A stretch of 64,000 bases of DNA from Paenibacillus sp. RC67 (GCF_030020805.1 NZ_CP125098.1:200001-264000), one strand, 5' to 3'; positions 48,106 through 60,257 are shown, counted from the stretch's first letter. Notes: generated from the letters alone by a model not told the origin. Program-made: numbers and translations.

Positions 48106-48215
48106 AAGGGATGTACTTTCGGGTTCTGTTGAGCATGTATTCTTTGAATTAGACTTCATATCGGTATGAATACAATCTCAAAGGAACCTCGCTGACGCTC
48201 TAAAGTACATCCCTT
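48106..48215. repeat. 110-base nested inverted-repeat element between gapA and pgk
   Basis: AAGGGATGTACTTT (48106-48119) and AAAGTACATCCCTT (48202-48215) are perfect 14-base inverse complements. Further complementary pairs are nested inside: GTTC with GAAC, TTGAG with CTCAA, and TGTATTC with GAATACA. The RNA would fold into one long interrupted stem. It is either an mRNA processing/stability structure or a MITE-like palindrome; no target duplication is evident. The remaining gap bases carry nothing else I recognise. Confidence 0.75.
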
Positions 48216-48323
48216 CTTGCTTTATTGCGAAGCCATTTCGAAACGATAATCAGTCATTACCACATTTTTTATGTGTGGGTAGATACGGGATTACGGGTAA
48301 AACATAGAGGAGGCGCGGGAGAA

Positions 48324-49505
48324 ATGAACAAAAAAAGCGTTCGTGACGTAGAAGTAAAAGGCAAAAGAGTATTTGTACGGGTAGATTTCAACGTTCCGAT
48401 GGAAAACGGACAAATCACTGACGATACTCGGATTCGCGAAACCGTTCCAACGATTCAATATTTGGCGGAAAGAGGCGCTAAAGTTATTTTGGCGAGCCAC
48501 ATGGGACGTCCGAAAGGACAAGTTGTGGAAGAGCTTCGCTTGACTCCGGCTGCCGTTCGTTTGGCTGAGCTGTTGGGCAAGCCGGTTGCTAAAGCGGATG
48601 AAGCTATTGGTGACGCGGTTAAAGCGCAAGTAGCGGCATTGAACGAAGGCGATGTGCTGTTGCTTGAAAACGTGCGTTTCTACGCGGGTGAAGAAAAGAA
48701 CGATGCAGAACTGGCTAAATCGTTCGCTGAGCTGGCTGACTTGTATGTGAACGATGCGTTCGGCGCTGCTCACCGTGCCCATGCTTCCACAGAAGGTATC
48801 GCGCATCACTTGCCGGCTGTTTCCGGTCTTCTGATGGAGAAAGAACTCGATGTATTGGGTAAAGCATTGAACAATCCTGAGCGTCCTTTCACAGCTATCG
48901 TAGGCGGCGCTAAGGTTAAAGATAAAATCGATGTTATCGAAAACCTGTTGAACATTGCAGACAATATCATCATCGGCGGTGGGTTGTCCTACACGTTCTT
49001 GAAAGCACAAGGTCTTGAGATCGGTAAATCGTTGGTAGACAACGATAAACTCGACTTGGCACTCAGCTTCATCAACAAAGCAAAGGAAAAAGGCGTTAAC
49101 TTCCTGCTTCCTGAAGATATCATTGTAACGGACGATTTCAGCCCTACGGCAAACACTCGCCAAGTTTCGATCAACGAAATTCCTGCTGACTGGGAAGGTA
49201 TTGACATCGGACCGAAAACTCGTGAGAAATATGCAAAAACCATCGCTGAATCCAAGCTGATCGTATGGAACGGACCGATGGGCGTATTCGAAATCGAGCC
49301 ATTCTCCCATGGTACTCGTGCGGTTGCAGAAGCTTGCGCTAACACAGCTGGTTACACCGTTATTGGCGGTGGAGACTCTGCCGCAGCAGTTGAAAAGTTC
49401 CACTTGGGTGATAAAATGGACCATATCTCCACAGGCGGCGGCGCTTCCCTGGAGTTCATGGAAGGTAAAGCTCTTCCGGGTGTAGTAGCTCTGAACGATA
49501 AATAA
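48324..49505 (+). CDS. pgk: phosphoglycerate kinase
   Basis: A 393-residue enzyme transferring phosphate from 1,3-bisphosphoglycerate to ADP. The substrate site [45 protein letters not shown] and the nucleotide region [12 protein letters not shown] with [18 protein letters not shown] are intact. The start at ATG 48324 follows GAGGAGGCGCGGGAG; an upstream in-frame ATG at 48225 is inside the leader after the palindrome and would add 33 non-family residues. Confidence 0.97.
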   Translation: MNKKSVRDVEVKGKRVFVRVDFNVPMENGQITDDTRIRETVPTIQYLAERGAKVILASHMGRPKGQVVEELRLTPAAVRLAELLGKPVAKADEAIGDAVKAQVAALNEGDVLLLENVRFYAGEEKNDAELAKSFAELADLYVNDAFGAAHRAHASTEGIAHHLPAVSGLLMEKELDVLGKALNNPERPFTAIVGGAKVKDKIDVIENLLNIADNIIIGGGLSYTFLKAQGLEIGKSLVDNDKLDLALSFINKAKEKGVNFLLPEDIIVTDDFSPTANTRQVSINEIPADWEGIDIGPKTREKYAKTIAESKLIVWNGPMGVFEIEPFSHGTRAVAEACANTAGYTVIGGGDSAAAVEKFHLGDKMDHISTGGGASLEFMEGKALPGVVALNDK

Positions 49506-49568
49506 GAAATTTCAAATTAACCGGTGAATATCCACCGGCTTGCCTGAGGGTATCCATCGGAATTCTAA

Positions 49569-50339
<771 letters not shown>

Positions 50340-50340
50340 G

Positions 50341-51873
50341 ATGTCCAGACCGAAACCGGTAGCACTGATTATTCTTGACGGATTTGGCCTTCGCGGTGAA
50401 GTGACGGGCAACGCCGTTGCGCAAGCGAAAAAGCCGAACTACGACCGTTACTGGGCGGAGTATCCACACACGACCTTAACTGCATGCGGTGAAGCGGTAG
50501 GATTGCCTGAAGGACAAATGGGCAACTCCGAAGTTGGCCACTTGAACATTGGTGCAGGCCGTACGGTATATCAGGATTTGACTCGTATCTCCAAATCGAT
50601 TCGCGATGGCGAATTCTTCGATAACGAGACGATCTTGAACGCGATTCGTAGCGCGAAGCAGAACGGCAAAAAGCTCCATTTGTATGGCTTGCTGTCTGAT
50701 GGCGGCGTTCACAGCCACATCGAGCACCTGTTCGCTCTGCTGGAAGTATGCAAAAAGGAACAGTTCGAAGAAGTGTACATTCATGCCTTCCTGGACGGCC
50801 GCGACGTGGCTCCAGATAGTGCAAAATCGTACATGGAAAGATTGCTGTCCAAAATTAACGAACTTGGCGTAGGTAAAATCGCTACGGTTCAAGGTCGCTA
50901 CTACGCAATGGATCGCGATAAACGTTGGGAGCGTACGGAGAAATCCTACAGAGCGATGGTATACGGCGATGGCCCAACCTACACGGATCCAATGCAGGCG
51001 ATCATTGAGTCGTATGAAAAATCGGTATTTGACGAGTTCGTTATGCCGACGGTGATCGTGAAAGCTGACGGAACCCCTGTAGGGTTGGTGGAATCAGGCG
51101 ATTCCGTTATCTTCTTCAACTTCCGTCCGGACCGCGCCATTCAGCTGTCTCAAGTATTCACGAACAGCGACTTCCGCGGCTTCGATCGTGGACCGAAATG
51201 CCCATCGAATCTGCACTACGTTTGCTTGACGCTGTTCAGTGAGAGCGTAGATGGCTTTGTAGCCTATAAACCGAAGAACCTGGATAACACCTTAGGTGAA
51301 GTTTTGGCACAAAACAACCTGAAGCAGCTGCGTACGGCTGAGACGGAAAAATACCCGCACGTTACGTTCTTCTTCAGTGGAGGCCGCGATGTGGAGCTGC
51401 CTGGCGAAACTCGCATTCTGATCAATTCGCCGAAAGTGGCAACCTACGATTTGCAGCCGGAAATGAGTGCATACGAGCTGGCTGAATCAACCGTTAAGGA
51501 AATTGAATCCGGACGCCAGGATGTTATCATCCTGAACTTTGCAAATCCGGACATGGTAGGCCACTCCGGATTGCTGGAGCCTACGATTAAAGCCATTGAA
51601 GCCACGGACGAATGCCTCGGCAAAGTTGTAGAAGCGATCTTGGCTCAAGGCGGTGTAGCCTTGATCACAGCTGACCACGGAAACGCCGATGTGGTTACGA
51701 ATCCGGATGGTACGCGCAATACGGCGCATACGACCAACCCGGTGCCTTTTATTGTGACCAATAAACATGTTACACTAAGAAACGATGGCATTTTGGCGGA
51801 TATCGCCCCTACGATGCTGAAACTTCTCGAAGTTCAGCAACCGGAGGAAATGACCGGTAAAACTTTAATTTAA
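50341..51873 (+). CDS. gpmI: 2,3-bisphosphoglycerate-independent phosphoglycerate mutase
   Basis: A 510-residue manganese enzyme of the alkaline phosphatase superfamily interconverting 3- and 2-phosphoglycerate. The phosphoserine site is [15 protein letters not shown]; metal ligands lie in [24 protein letters not shown] and [11 protein letters not shown] with [23 protein letters not shown] precedes the ATG. The length is that of Bacillus GpmI. Confidence 0.97.
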   Translation: MSRPKPVALIILDGFGLRGEVTGNAVAQAKKPNYDRYWAEYPHTTLTACGEAVGLPEGQMGNSEVGHLNIGAGRTVYQDLTRISKSIRDGEFFDNETILNAIRSAKQNGKKLHLYGLLSDGGVHSHIEHLFALLEVCKKEQFEEVYIHAFLDGRDVAPDSAKSYMERLLSKINELGVGKIATVQGRYYAMDRDKRWERTEKSYRAMVYGDGPTYTDPMQAIIESYEKSVFDEFVMPTVIVKADGTPVGLVESGDSVIFFNFRPDRAIQLSQVFTNSDFRGFDRGPKCPSNLHYVCLTLFSESVDGFVAYKPKNLDNTLGEVLAQNNLKQLRTAETEKYPHVTFFFSGGRDVELPGETRILINSPKVATYDLQPEMSAYELAESTVKEIESGRQDVIILNFANPDMVGHSGLLEPTIKAIEATDECLGKVVEAILAQGGVALITADHGNADVVTNPDGTRNTAHTTNPVPFIVTNKHVTLRNDGILADIAPTMLKLLEVQQPEEMTGKTLI

Positions 51874-51899
51874 TTCAATTCAAATCCTACAAAGACTAA

Positions 51900-53207
<1,308 letters not shown>

Positions 53208-53229
53208 GATAGTAGTACTTGGTTTAGTC

Positions 53230-53258
53230 AAAAGACGGGTTTTAAATCCGTCTTTTGT
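53230..53258 (+). terminator. terminator of the glycolytic operon
   Basis: AAAAGACGG (53230-53238) and CCGTCTTTT (53248-53256) form a hairpin with a T tail after eno. Confidence 0.88.
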
Positions 53259-53358
53259 GCTTAATTAATAATAAATGGGTTGTATGAACAGTCTTTTCTC
53301 ATCGAAACGCTTCAGCTGGAGAATGGGACAACTGTCGGAGAGTTTACGTGCGGCCTTT

Positions 53359-53405
53359 GAAAACAGGTTGTTACCGCAAGGTAAGTTATTAAAAAACCTG
53401 TTTTC
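53359..53405. repeat. nested inverted repeat before the M50-like gene
   Basis: GAAAACAGGTT (53359-53369) and AACCTGTTTTC (53395-53405) are perfect 11-base inverse complements, with TTACC-GCAA-GGTAA nested inside. The stretch 53262-53500 has no convincing gene; the element may be a leader RNA structure or a small repeat. Confidence 0.5.
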
Positions 53406-53501
53406 AACAGACGCCGAAGGCAGTGTCGCATTCGCAGGCGAAAGCACAGGTTTCGATCGTGGTTTAGGCTTTTCATACAACCACCTCCGGGGGGATCATC
53501 A

Positions 53502-54215
53502 TTGGGCAACGGGTTAAAGACTGTATTATTTTTAATAGGGTCAGCCTTTCTCACACGGTTGATCCCCTTTTCTTCTTTTTTTCGCAACTTAGATACAATG
53601 ATTCATGAATTTGGGCATGCTGTAGTTACATTGGCGCTTTCGGGCAAGGTCATGTACATTGAGCTGTACGCCAATCACAGCGGAGTTACCTATTCACAAA
53701 TCATGAACAATTGGAGCTCCATTCCGGTGTCTCTTGCCGGCTATATGACAGCGTCCTTGTTCGCCGTCTTCTTATTTAAAATGCGGGCTGGAGGCAGACA
53801 GAGGCTAGGGCTTCAAGTCATTACGGTGCTTGCCATCCTATCCCTCATTTTATTCGTTCGTAACGAGTTCGGCGTCATGTGGCTGGTCGGTTTTATCGCT
53901 TTGAACATTATTATGCTGGCTTTATCTCCACGCTGGCTGACGGATTTCTACTACTTATTGCTGGCGTTTCTAACATTGGAAGAATCGGTCGTCGGTCCGA
54001 TCTCGCTTATCGTGTACGCACTTGAGAATCCGGCATCGGCAGGTGATGCGGCAAACCTAAGCAGAGTTACGCCTATACCGGCTATAGGCTGGGCTGTATT
54101 TTTCAGTCTCTTTGGATTATGGTGTGCTAAGAAAGCGATTGTTGCCTTTATGGAACGCAAGAAGCCAAGGCCGACTCGACAACCGGAGCAGCCTCGATTC
54201 AATGAGTACCGTTAG
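53502..54215 (+). CDS. M50-type membrane zinc metallopeptidase-like protein
   Basis: A 237-residue membrane protein with the zinc-binding HEFGH motif in TMIHEFGHAVVTLALSGKV (about residues 32-50) and several hydrophobic segments after it (SLAGYMTASLFAVFLFKM, VITVLAILSLILFV, LVGFIALNIIMLALSP, AVFFSLFGLWCAKKA). This is the pattern of M50B-like proteins found in Gram-positive bacteria; a third metal ligand is not obvious. The end is basic and proline-rich. The start is TTG 53502, preceded by CCGGGGGGATC. The substrate is unknown. Confidence 0.75.
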   Translation: MGNGLKTVLFLIGSAFLTRLIPFSSFFRNLDTMIHEFGHAVVTLALSGKVMYIELYANHSGVTYSQIMNNWSSIPVSLAGYMTASLFAVFLFKMRAGGRQRLGLQVITVLAILSLILFVRNEFGVMWLVGFIALNIIMLALSPRWLTDFYYLLLAFLTLEESVVGPISLIVYALENPASAGDAANLSRVTPIPAIGWAVFFSLFGLWCAKKAIVAFMERKKPRPTRQPEQPRFNEYR

Positions 54216-54234
54216 CTACAGAAGGTGTGTATGT

Positions 54235-54263
54235 TTGCCAGTAGGACAAGTTTGTGATATAAT
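54235..54263 (+). promoter_or_regulatory. secG promoter
   Basis: TTGCCA (54235-54240) and TATAAT (54258-54263) with a 17-base spacer. Confidence 0.75.
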
Positions 54264-54349
54264 ACAAATGCTGTCTATTTTAGGGTCTTATTATGGCTAT
54301 ACCGTAGCCTTTGTTTCATCAGGAATGATTGCTCGCAGGAGGTGGAAAC

Positions 54350-54589
54350 ATGGAACTTGTTTTGAAAATCGTACTGGTCATCGCCTCTCTCGGCTTGATC
54401 GCGGTTGTACTGCTTCAGCCAGGGAAGAGCTCAGGGTTGTCCGGTGCCATCTCCGGAGGTGCGGAGCATCTGTTCGGTAAGCAAAAGGCGCGCGGCTTGG
54501 AGTTGTTTTTATCGCGATTGACGATCGGATTGGCAGCAGCATTCTTCATTCTGTCGCTGGTCGCTGCTTACTTTGTAAAATTAGGGTAA
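54350..54589 (+). CDS. secG: preprotein translocase subunit SecG
   Basis: A 79-residue membrane protein of the SecYEG channel. Two hydrophobic helices are visible ([20 protein letters not shown] and [20 protein letters not shown]), separated by the family loop [23 protein letters not shown] 54350 follows GCAGGAGGTGGAAAC. Its position before the carboxylesterase, rnr and smpB is the Bacillus order. It has its own promoter and terminator. Confidence 0.95.
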   Translation: MELVLKIVLVIASLGLIAVVLLQPGKSSGLSGAISGGAEHLFGKQKARGLELFLSRLTIGLAAAFFILSLVAAYFVKLG

Positions 54590-54602
54590 CATAAAACACA
54601 TG

Positions 54603-54634
54603 CAGCAGGGGAATGATACTCCTGCTGTTTTTTT
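54603..54634 (+). terminator. terminator after secG
   Basis: CAGCAGG (54603-54609) pairs with CCTGCTG (54621-54627), followed by seven T. Confidence 0.88.
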
Positions 54635-54663
54635 GTTCAAGCAAAGTTTTCGGAGGTCGGGTC

Positions 54664-55476
54664 ATGAGCCGCATTGATAAAACAACGGAACCTTTTTTTC
54701 TACAGGGTCACGGGGAACGTGCTTCGACTCATATAATGATGATACATGGGTTTACCAGTTCACCGGCGGAATTCCGTCGGCTCGGTTATTATTTACATGA
54801 TGTAGGGTACACGGTGGATGGAATTTTGCTCCCAGGCCACGGAACGTCGCCTGAGGACATGATTACAACGGGCTGGCGCGATTGGTCCGGTCATGTGGTG
54901 AAGCATTATGATGCGATCAAAAACCGTAACAGCAAGAAGGTGATCGTCATCGGCCATTCTATGGGAGGCTTGTTGGCGATGATGCTGGCCATGGATCGAA
55001 GGCTGGAAGGAGTTATCTCCGTTTCGACACCCATGTTCTTGAAGAGCCGCAAGACGATGATGGCCGTTCTGCTGAAGTACGTAGTGAAATATATTGAGAA
55101 AAAACCTACCGTTGCCGCACATATTATTGAAGAAGCATGTACATATACCAAAATGCCCATTCCATGCATCGTCGATTTGCGAAAGCTGCTGAAGCTAGTC
55201 AAATCCCGTCTGGAAAAAGTGCATGCTCCGATTTTTGTCGCACAGGGGGAATTGGACAGCGTTGTTCGTCCCAAAAGCGCAGCCTACATTTATCAGCACG
55301 TTTCGTCGCAAATGAAGCAGCTTACTTATTATCCGAATTCCTCCCATGCTGTGCTGCTCGATGAAGAGCGGGAGAGGGTATATGAGGATATTCATCGTTT
55401 TGTCATGACGGTGCAGCATCATGAGGCATTGGAGCGTGCATTAGGCAGGTCAAGTGACGGTGCGGTGTTATCTTAA
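54664..55476 (+). CDS. est: carboxylesterase, alpha/beta hydrolase
   Basis: A 270-residue alpha/beta hydrolase matching the carboxylesterase encoded between secG and rnr in bacilli. The oxyanion-hole strand is [17 protein letters not shown], the nucleophile Ser lies in [13 protein letters not shown], the acid Asp probably in [10 protein letters not shown] and the His in [12 protein letters not shown]. No signal peptide is seen. ATG 54664 follows GGAGGTCGGGTC. Relatives hydrolyse short to medium acyl esters and lipid-derived substrates; the natural substrate is not known. Confidence 0.9.
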   Translation: MSRIDKTTEPFFLQGHGERASTHIMMIHGFTSSPAEFRRLGYYLHDVGYTVDGILLPGHGTSPEDMITTGWRDWSGHVVKHYDAIKNRNSKKVIVIGHSMGGLLAMMLAMDRRLEGVISVSTPMFLKSRKTMMAVLLKYVVKYIEKKPTVAAHIIEEACTYTKMPIPCIVDLRKLLKLVKSRLEKVHAPIFVAQGELDSVVRPKSAAYIYQHVSSQMKQLTYYPNSSHAVLLDEERERVYEDIHRFVMTVQHHEALERALGRSSDGAVLS

Positions 55477-55520
55477 TAGAGAATTGGGTAAAACTATATA
55501 AAAGAGAGAAGGAAGGTGAA

Positions 55521-58064
55521 ATGTTGATTACAAGAGAATCGGTTTTGGATTTTATGAAGGAAACGGCTTACAAGCCGATGACATATCAGGAGTTGGAAAA
55601 GCATTTTCATATTGACAGTGCGCAGGATTTCAAGGAATTCCTTAAGCTGTTGAACGAATTGGAAAATGAAGGCCTGATTTTGCGTACACGGACAGAGCGA
55701 TACGGCGTGCCTGAAAGGATGAACTTGCTGAGAGGCAAGCTGCAGGCTCATGCTAAAGGCTTCGGTTTCCTCATTCCTGAGGATCGGGACCACCCGGATG
55801 TGTACATTCATGCCAATGATATGGCTGGTGCGATGAACGGGGACATTATTCTGGTTCGGATTACTTCCAAAAGCACGCATGGCGGCAAGCTGGAAGGTGA
55901 GGTTGTTCGGGTAGTTACTCGGGCTAACACGCAAATGGTCGGCTTGTTTCAAGCTCATGAAGGCGGATACGGCTTTGTTGTTCCCGACGATAAAAGAGTG
56001 ATACGGGATATTTTTGTTCCTAAGCATGCTTTTAATGGAGCGATGGACGGACATAAGGTCGTCGTCAATATCGTCTCATATCCTGAAGGCCGCGCAGCAG
56101 CGGAAGGGGAAGTTATCGAAATTTTGGGTCATAAAAATGATCCGGGAGTCGATATTATTTCCATTATTCGTAAACATATGCTTCCGGAAGCGTTCCCTGA
56201 TGAAGTGATGGAACAAGCGATGGAAGTGCCTGAGGTGATCTCGGAGAGCGATCTGGTTGGACGACGCGATTTGCGCAATAAACGTATCGTGACGATTGAC
56301 GGTGAAGATGCCAAGGATTTGGACGATGCGGTCAATGTAGAGCGTCTGCCGAACGGAAACTATGTTCTGGGCGTGCATATTGCTGACGTAAGCTACTACG
56401 TTCGGGAAGGCACTCCGCTTGACAGAGAGGCTTATAATCGCGGCTGCAGCGTGTATTTGGTGGACCGGGTTATCCCGATGCTGCCGCACCGGCTATCTAA
56501 TGGGATCTGCTCGCTAAATCCGCAGGTCGATCGGTTGACGATGTCCTGTGAGATGGAGTTTGATCCGAGCTTGAATGTCGTCCGGCATGATATTTTCACG
56601 AGCGTAATCAAGACGAGCGAGCGTATGACCTATTCAAATGTGCGCAAGCTGCTAACCGGCGAAGCAGAAGAAGAGCTGGTTGAGCGTTACGCTTATTTGA
56701 TGGATGACTTCAAGCTGATGGAAGAGCTGGCGATGAAGCTGCGCAGCCGTCGGATGAATCGCGGAGCTATCGACTTCGATTTTCAGGAATCGAAGATTCT
56801 GGTCGATGAGAACGGGAAGCCAACGGATATTATCAAAAGAGACCGTACCATCGCGGAGATGATTATTGAGGAATTCATGCTGGCGGCCAATGAAACGGTG
56901 GCAGAGCACTTCCACTGGTTGAAGGTTCCATTCCTATACCGGATTCATGAGGACCCGGATGCGGAGAAGCTGGCGCATTTTATGGAGTTCATTACAAACT
57001 TCGGCTACGTGGTTCGCGGTAAAGGAAATACGGTGCATCCGCGTGCGCTTCAATCACTGCTTGAAGAGATTAAAGGAACGAAGGAAGAGACGGTCATTAG
57101 CACCGTTATGCTTCGCTCTATGAAGCAGGCGCGCTATGACGCGCAAAGCTTGGGTCATTTCGGGCTTGCGGCGGAATTTTATTCCCACTTCACGTCTCCT
57201 ATTCGGCGGTATCCGGATTTGATTATTCACCGTGTCATTCGTGAGGTGCTGGAAACCGGTACGTTGGATGATAAGCGCTTAGAATATTTGGCTGGGCGAA
57301 TGGAGGATATTGCTAAGCAATCTTCCGAGCGTGAGCGCGCCTCTGTCGATGCTGAGCGGGAAACCGAAGCCTTGAAAAAGGCTGAGTTCATGATGGATAA
57401 AGTCGGTGAAGAGTTCGAGGGCATTATTAGCAGCGTGACGAACTTCGGGATTTTCGTCGAGCTGGATAATACGGTTGAGGGCTTGATTCGACTAAGCGAT
57501 ATGCACGACGATTATTATCACTACCATGAGGCGCAGCATGCGCTGATCGGAGAGCGTACGTCCAAAATTTATCGCCTCGGCGATGAAGTGAAAGTACGCA
57601 TCTCCCGCGTCAGCATGGAGGAACACACCATCGATTTTGAGTTGGTGGATATGAAGCCGCGGAAGCAGAAGGTGAGCTTGGTCGACGCACTCAAAGGCGC
57701 GCGTCGGGGCGATAAGCCTCGCGGACGTCGTGGCGAAGCAGCTGGAGCTGGCGGACGCGGAGGGCGTGGTGGCCGCGGCGGAGACCGCGAGCGCGGAGCA
57801 GCCGAAGCCGCGCGTGGCGGCAAGCGCAGCAAGTCGGGCGCAGGCGCCAGCGCAAGCAAAGGCGCGTCCGGCAGCAAGAGCGCACGGCCGCGTAAAGGCA
57901 GCGCTAGCGGCGGGGCAGCCATGTCCGGCGGTGCCTCACGGGGCACCGGTGTCGAGGCTGCCAAGGCGCGTGCGCTGGAGGCGCAGGGCACCGGCAAGGG
58001 GCCAGCTGCCGAAGGCGGGCGTCCTGGGCCGCGCAAGCGCAAGAAAAAGCTGGCGAAAAAGTAG
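55521..58064 (+). CDS. rnr: ribonuclease R with a long basic RGG-type tail
   Basis: An 847-residue 3'-to-5' exoribonuclease that degrades structured RNA and works with tmRNA/SmpB on stalled messages. In order: a winged-helix start (1-70), cold-shock domains ([20 protein letters not shown] at about 80 and [12 protein letters not shown] at about 150), the RNB catalytic core ([19 protein letters not shown] with the metal-binding Asp residues, to about 590) and an S1 domain ([20 protein letters not shown], about 632-715). Residues 725-847 are a low-complexity Gly/Arg/Ala/Ser/Lys tail with [10 protein letters not shown] and ending in [11 protein letters not shown], longer than in Bacillus and encoded by visibly GC-rich DNA. 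GAAGGAAGGTGAA precedes the ATG. Confidence 0.95.
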   Translation: MLITRESVLDFMKETAYKPMTYQELEKHFHIDSAQDFKEFLKLLNELENEGLILRTRTERYGVPERMNLLRGKLQAHAKGFGFLIPEDRDHPDVYIHANDMAGAMNGDIILVRITSKSTHGGKLEGEVVRVVTRANTQMVGLFQAHEGGYGFVVPDDKRVIRDIFVPKHAFNGAMDGHKVVVNIVSYPEGRAAAEGEVIEILGHKNDPGVDIISIIRKHMLPEAFPDEVMEQAMEVPEVISESDLVGRRDLRNKRIVTIDGEDAKDLDDAVNVERLPNGNYVLGVHIADVSYYVREGTPLDREAYNRGCSVYLVDRVIPMLPHRLSNGICSLNPQVDRLTMSCEMEFDPSLNVVRHDIFTSVIKTSERMTYSNVRKLLTGEAEEELVERYAYLMDDFKLMEELAMKLRSRRMNRGAIDFDFQESKILVDENGKPTDIIKRDRTIAEMIIEEFMLAANETVAEHFHWLKVPFLYRIHEDPDAEKLAHFMEFITNFGYVVRGKGNTVHPRALQSLLEEIKGTKEETVISTVMLRSMKQARYDAQSLGHFGLAAEFYSHFTSPIRRYPDLIIHRVIREVLETGTLDDKRLEYLAGRMEDIAKQSSERERASVDAERETEALKKAEFMMDKVGEEFEGIISSVTNFGIFVELDNTVEGLIRLSDMHDDYYHYHEAQHALIGERTSKIYRLGDEVKVRISRVSMEEHTIDFELVDMKPRKQKVSLVDALKGARRGDKPRGRRGEAAGAGGRGGRGGRGGDRERGAAEAARGGKRSKSGAGASASKGASGSKSARPRKGSASGGAAMSGGASRGTGVEAAKARALEAQGTGKGPAAEGGRPGPRKRKKKLAKK

Positions 58065-58082
58065 TTTTTTCGCTTGCTTCGG

Positions 58083-58121
58083 GGGATTGGAGTTTGGTAA
58101 AATGAACTCCAATCCCTTTTT
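58083..58121 (+). terminator. terminator after rnr
   Basis: GGGATTGGAGTT (58083-58094) and AACTCCAATCCC (58105-58116) are perfect inverse complements followed by five T. Some readthrough into smpB is likely. Confidence 0.85.
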
Positions 58122-58151
58122 CGGAGCGCTGTAGGGAAGGAGTGAGGATCG

Positions 58152-58634
58152 ATGAGTACGAAGAAAGCCGATGGTAAGGTTCTTGCGCAGAACAAGAAAG
58201 CTTCCCATGATTATTTCATTGAAGATACTTACGAATGCGGTATGGTGCTGACAGGTACGGAGATCAAATCACTGCGGTTGGGGAGAGCCAATATTGGCGA
58301 TGCATTTGCTACTATCCGTAATGGTGAGGCCTTCATCCATAATGTGCATATCAGTCCGTTCGAGCAAGGAAACCGGTACAACCCTGATGATCCTACAAGA
58401 ACGCGTAAGCTTCTGCTAAGAAAGGATCAAATCAAGAAACTGCTCGGATTAGCCAAGCAGGAAGGCTATACGCTGGTGCCGCTGAAGATCTACGTGCGCA
58501 ATGGCTATGCCAAGCTGCTGATCGGACTAGGTCGAGGCAAGAAGCAGTACGACAAACGGGATACGGCTGCTAAGCGTGATGCACAACGGGATATCCAACG
58601 TGCGCTTCGTGAGAAGCAGAAGGTTGCTCGGTAG
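58152..58634 (+). CDS. smpB: SsrA-binding protein SmpB
   Basis: A 160-residue protein that binds the tRNA-like part of tmRNA and brings it to stalled ribosomes. The OB-fold core shows [39 protein letters not shown] and [20 protein letters not shown]. The basic C-terminal tail ([18 protein letters not shown]) that enters the mRNA channel is complete. GGGAAGGAGTGAGGATCG precedes the ATG. Its partner RNA lies 181 bases downstream. Confidence 0.97.
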   Translation: MSTKKADGKVLAQNKKASHDYFIEDTYECGMVLTGTEIKSLRLGRANIGDAFATIRNGEAFIHNVHISPFEQGNRYNPDDPTRTRKLLLRKDQIKKLLGLAKQEGYTLVPLKIYVRNGYAKLLIGLGRGKKQYDKRDTAAKRDAQRDIQRALREKQKVAR

Positions 58635-58737
58635 GCTGGGAACTTCGCAGTTACGAGCGCTAACTTCGGAAAAAACAACGATTGGTTATAGACTGGATTG
58701 ACTTCCAGTAAGTCATGCTTCATTTTATATTAAAATG

Positions 58738-58746
58738 TGTTATACT
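58738..58746 (+). promoter_or_regulatory. extended -10 promoter of ssrA
   Basis: TGTTATACT fits an extended -10. It would give a precursor starting about 60 bases before the mature tmRNA, the leader being removed by RNase P. No good -35 is seen at 17 bases. Confidence 0.55.
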
Positions 58747-58815
58747 AAGTAAGCATCACAAGCGGATGCATGCTTTATCTATTGCGGCTTTCCTGGCAGA
58801 AAGCCCACCTATGCG

Positions 58816-59176
58816 GGGACGTTCTTGGATTCGACGGGGATAGTTCGAGCATGGGTAGCGGGTAGTGGGGACGCGTCCACTTCATCAACGCTAAAGCCTA
58901 TTAAATGGCAAACAACAACAAAACTACGCTTTCGCAGCTTAATAACCTGTGAGCGTGCTTCTACTCTCCATCGCCCATGTGGCGGGATAGGGGCTCAACC
59001 TTTAGTGGGATACGCTGTCTAGTCTCCGCCTGCGGCTAGCTGAAGAAGATAATCAGGCTGACCCAACGCAGAGCCGGTTACGGGGCGCTGCTCGGGTGAC
59101 ATCAAAACTGTGACTACACCCGTAGAAGCCTATGTGGCGTTATCTTCGGACAGGGGTTCGACTCCCCTCGTCTCCA
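58816..59176 (+). ncRNA. ssrA: tmRNA (SsrA)
   Basis: About 361 nt. The tRNA-like ends pair as GGGGACG with CGTCTCC, and GGTTCGACTCC is the T-loop arm; CCA is not encoded. The tag frame begins with resume codon GGC at 58907 and reads GKQQQNYAFAA, then two TAA stops at 58940-58945, so the tag with the charged alanine is A-GKQQQNYAFAA. The C-terminal AA fits ClpXP recognition. The 3' end has served as an integration site (see the repeats below). Confidence 0.96.
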
Positions 59177-59199
59177 TAAAGTACAAAAAAGCATCGACC
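59161..59199 (+). repeat. ssrA 3' end, attachment-site copy 1
   Basis: Bases 59161-59178 recur exactly at 59370-59387 (18 bp), and 59168-59199 recur exactly at 61969-62000 (32 bp). The shared core is CTCGTCTCCATA or CGTCTCCATA at the T-arm/acceptor end of tmRNA, a common integrase target. Confidence 0.85.
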
Positions 59200-59217
59200 A
59201 TTCGGTTGATGCTTTTT
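59184..59217 (+). terminator. ssrA terminator
   Basis: AAAAAAGCATCGACC pairs (with one mismatch) with GGTTGATGCTTTTTT across ATTC. Confidence 0.88.
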
Positions 59218-59369
59218 TGCATTTGGAGACGCAAGGAGGGAGGCGAAGCCCTGCAAGGGGTTCAGTCCGCGCGGACTGGAGCGAAGCGGAGGGAGCACGG
59301 CATCGAAATCTACCGCTAAGATAGTCTTCGTCGAATTGGCATCGTGAGCAGGGGGATGAAGATTTCGAT

Positions 59370-59387
59370 ACTCCCCTCGTCTCCATA
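59370..59387 (+). repeat. attachment-site copy 2
   Basis: Exact 18-base copy of the ssrA 3' end (59161-59178). It stands alone, without the T-arm and acceptor partner, about 190 bases after the true end. Confidence 0.82.
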
Positions 59388-59402
59388 CTTCAAATCCACA
59401 AA

Positions 59403-59448
59403 AACGAAAAGGAGCCTTGTCATTTCGGTGACAGGCTCTTTTCGTTTA
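59403..59448. terminator. bidirectional terminator-like hairpin
   Basis: AACGAAAAGGAGCC pairs with GGCTCTTTTCGTT (one bulge), with TGTCA/TGACA inside, and A and T runs on the two sides. Confidence 0.7.
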
Positions 59449-59561
59449 ATTCAGTATAAAAAAAGAACAATTTTCACTGTAGGTTCTTGAAAACAAGGCT
59501 GATTCATGGAATACTTTGTATATATATGTTTTATAATGTTAAAAGCAAGGGGAAGAATTGA

Positions 59562-60257
59562 TTGAAAACAATTACTCTTACCGATGTATTAATAAAGACA
59601 TCAGAATCTTTGAACCAAAATTTTCAAAGATGTATTTCAGAAAATGCAGCCTTAATAAACGAGATGATAGAGCATTTAAATCTCTTGTACTATTGGTCTG
59701 AGAAATTATCGGATATAAGCTGTATTCCTGTACTTAAGGAAGTAAATTATGATCTATTATCATCCATTTATATTGGTTCAAATGGGATGTATAGAAATGC
59801 TTTTATTTGCCTTAGGAGTGCTTTAGAGTTAGGCCTGAGCTTTTTTTATTTCGTGGATAATAATTATAGATATTTGCAATGGAAGAAGAACGATTTTGAC
59901 ATGAAATGGAGTTTATTACAAGACAATGAGGTTGGGGTATTAAGTAAAAAGTATGTAAGATTATTCAAGAAAAACTTCAAAGAGGAAAAATTCATAGAAG
60001 AAGTCCAAGAGGCGTATAGAAGTTGTTCTGAATATGTACATGGGAAATATGAATTTATGCATACACTACATAGCCAGCAGATAACGTTTGATCAAAGTAA
60101 GTTTGAAGAATTTGCAAAGACTTATATAAAAGTTTCTAAACTAATAATTGTTTATATGGTGTTACGATTTAATGAAAGGCAACTAGATTTTATTGAAGAG
60201 AAATCAGTTAGTACAAATGAAATTGCCAAAATATATTTTCAAGGAGAGATTGCGTGA
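59562..60257 (+). CDS. unknown HEPN-like helical protein of the ssrA island
   Basis: A 231-residue, mostly helical, cytoplasmic protein I cannot place in a named family. MYRNAFICLRSALELGLSFF (76-95) is a helix of the kind seen in HEPN and related proteins. YRSCSEYVHGKYEF (152-165) contains Arg153 and His160 in an R-x6-H arrangement compatible with the HEPN nuclease motif. There is no signal peptide. The start is TTG 59562 after AAGGGGAAG. Its stop overlaps the ATPase start as GTGA, so the two are made together. DNA and codons are much more AT-rich than in the host genes. If it is a HEPN RNase, the ATPase would control it; this is inference, and the protein could be a non-catalytic adaptor. 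Confidence 0.6.
   Translation: MKTITLTDVLIKTSESLNQNFQRCISENAALINEMIEHLNLLYYWSEKLSDISCIPVLKEVNYDLLSSIYIGSNGMYRNAFICLRSALELGLSFFYFVDNNYRYLQWKKNDFDMKWSLLQDNEVGVLSKKYVRLFKKNFKEEKFIEEVQEAYRSCSEYVHGKYEFMHTLHSQQITFDQSKFEEFAKTYIKVSKLIIVYMVLRFNERQLDFIEEKSVSTNEIAKIYFQGEIA

Larger units (their letters stand above)
59177..59561 (+). other. non-coding island left end
   Basis: This 385-base stretch holds the ssrA terminator, a segment 59224-59298 that is a diverged copy of 62025-62084 (shared AAGGGGTTCAGTCC and GGGAGCAC), the second att copy at 59370-59387, and a bidirectional terminator-like hairpin. No integrase or gene is seen. A weak promoter candidate TTGAAA-N17-AATACT (59487-59515) and a TATAAT at 59532-59537 precede the next gene. 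Confidence 0.6.

Noticed and set aside
48291..49424. 377-codon open frame opposite pgk
   Set aside because: It mirrors a highly biased glycolytic gene and runs over its start; no homologous features are visible.
53275..53517. 80-residue plus-strand frame before the M50-like gene
   Set aside because: No ribosome binding site, overlaps an inverted repeat and the next gene's ribosome binding site, and shows no recognisable protein features.
59110..59386. Frames across the tmRNA end and att repeats
   Set aside because: They overlap the structured RNA and its terminator and repeat with the att copies.
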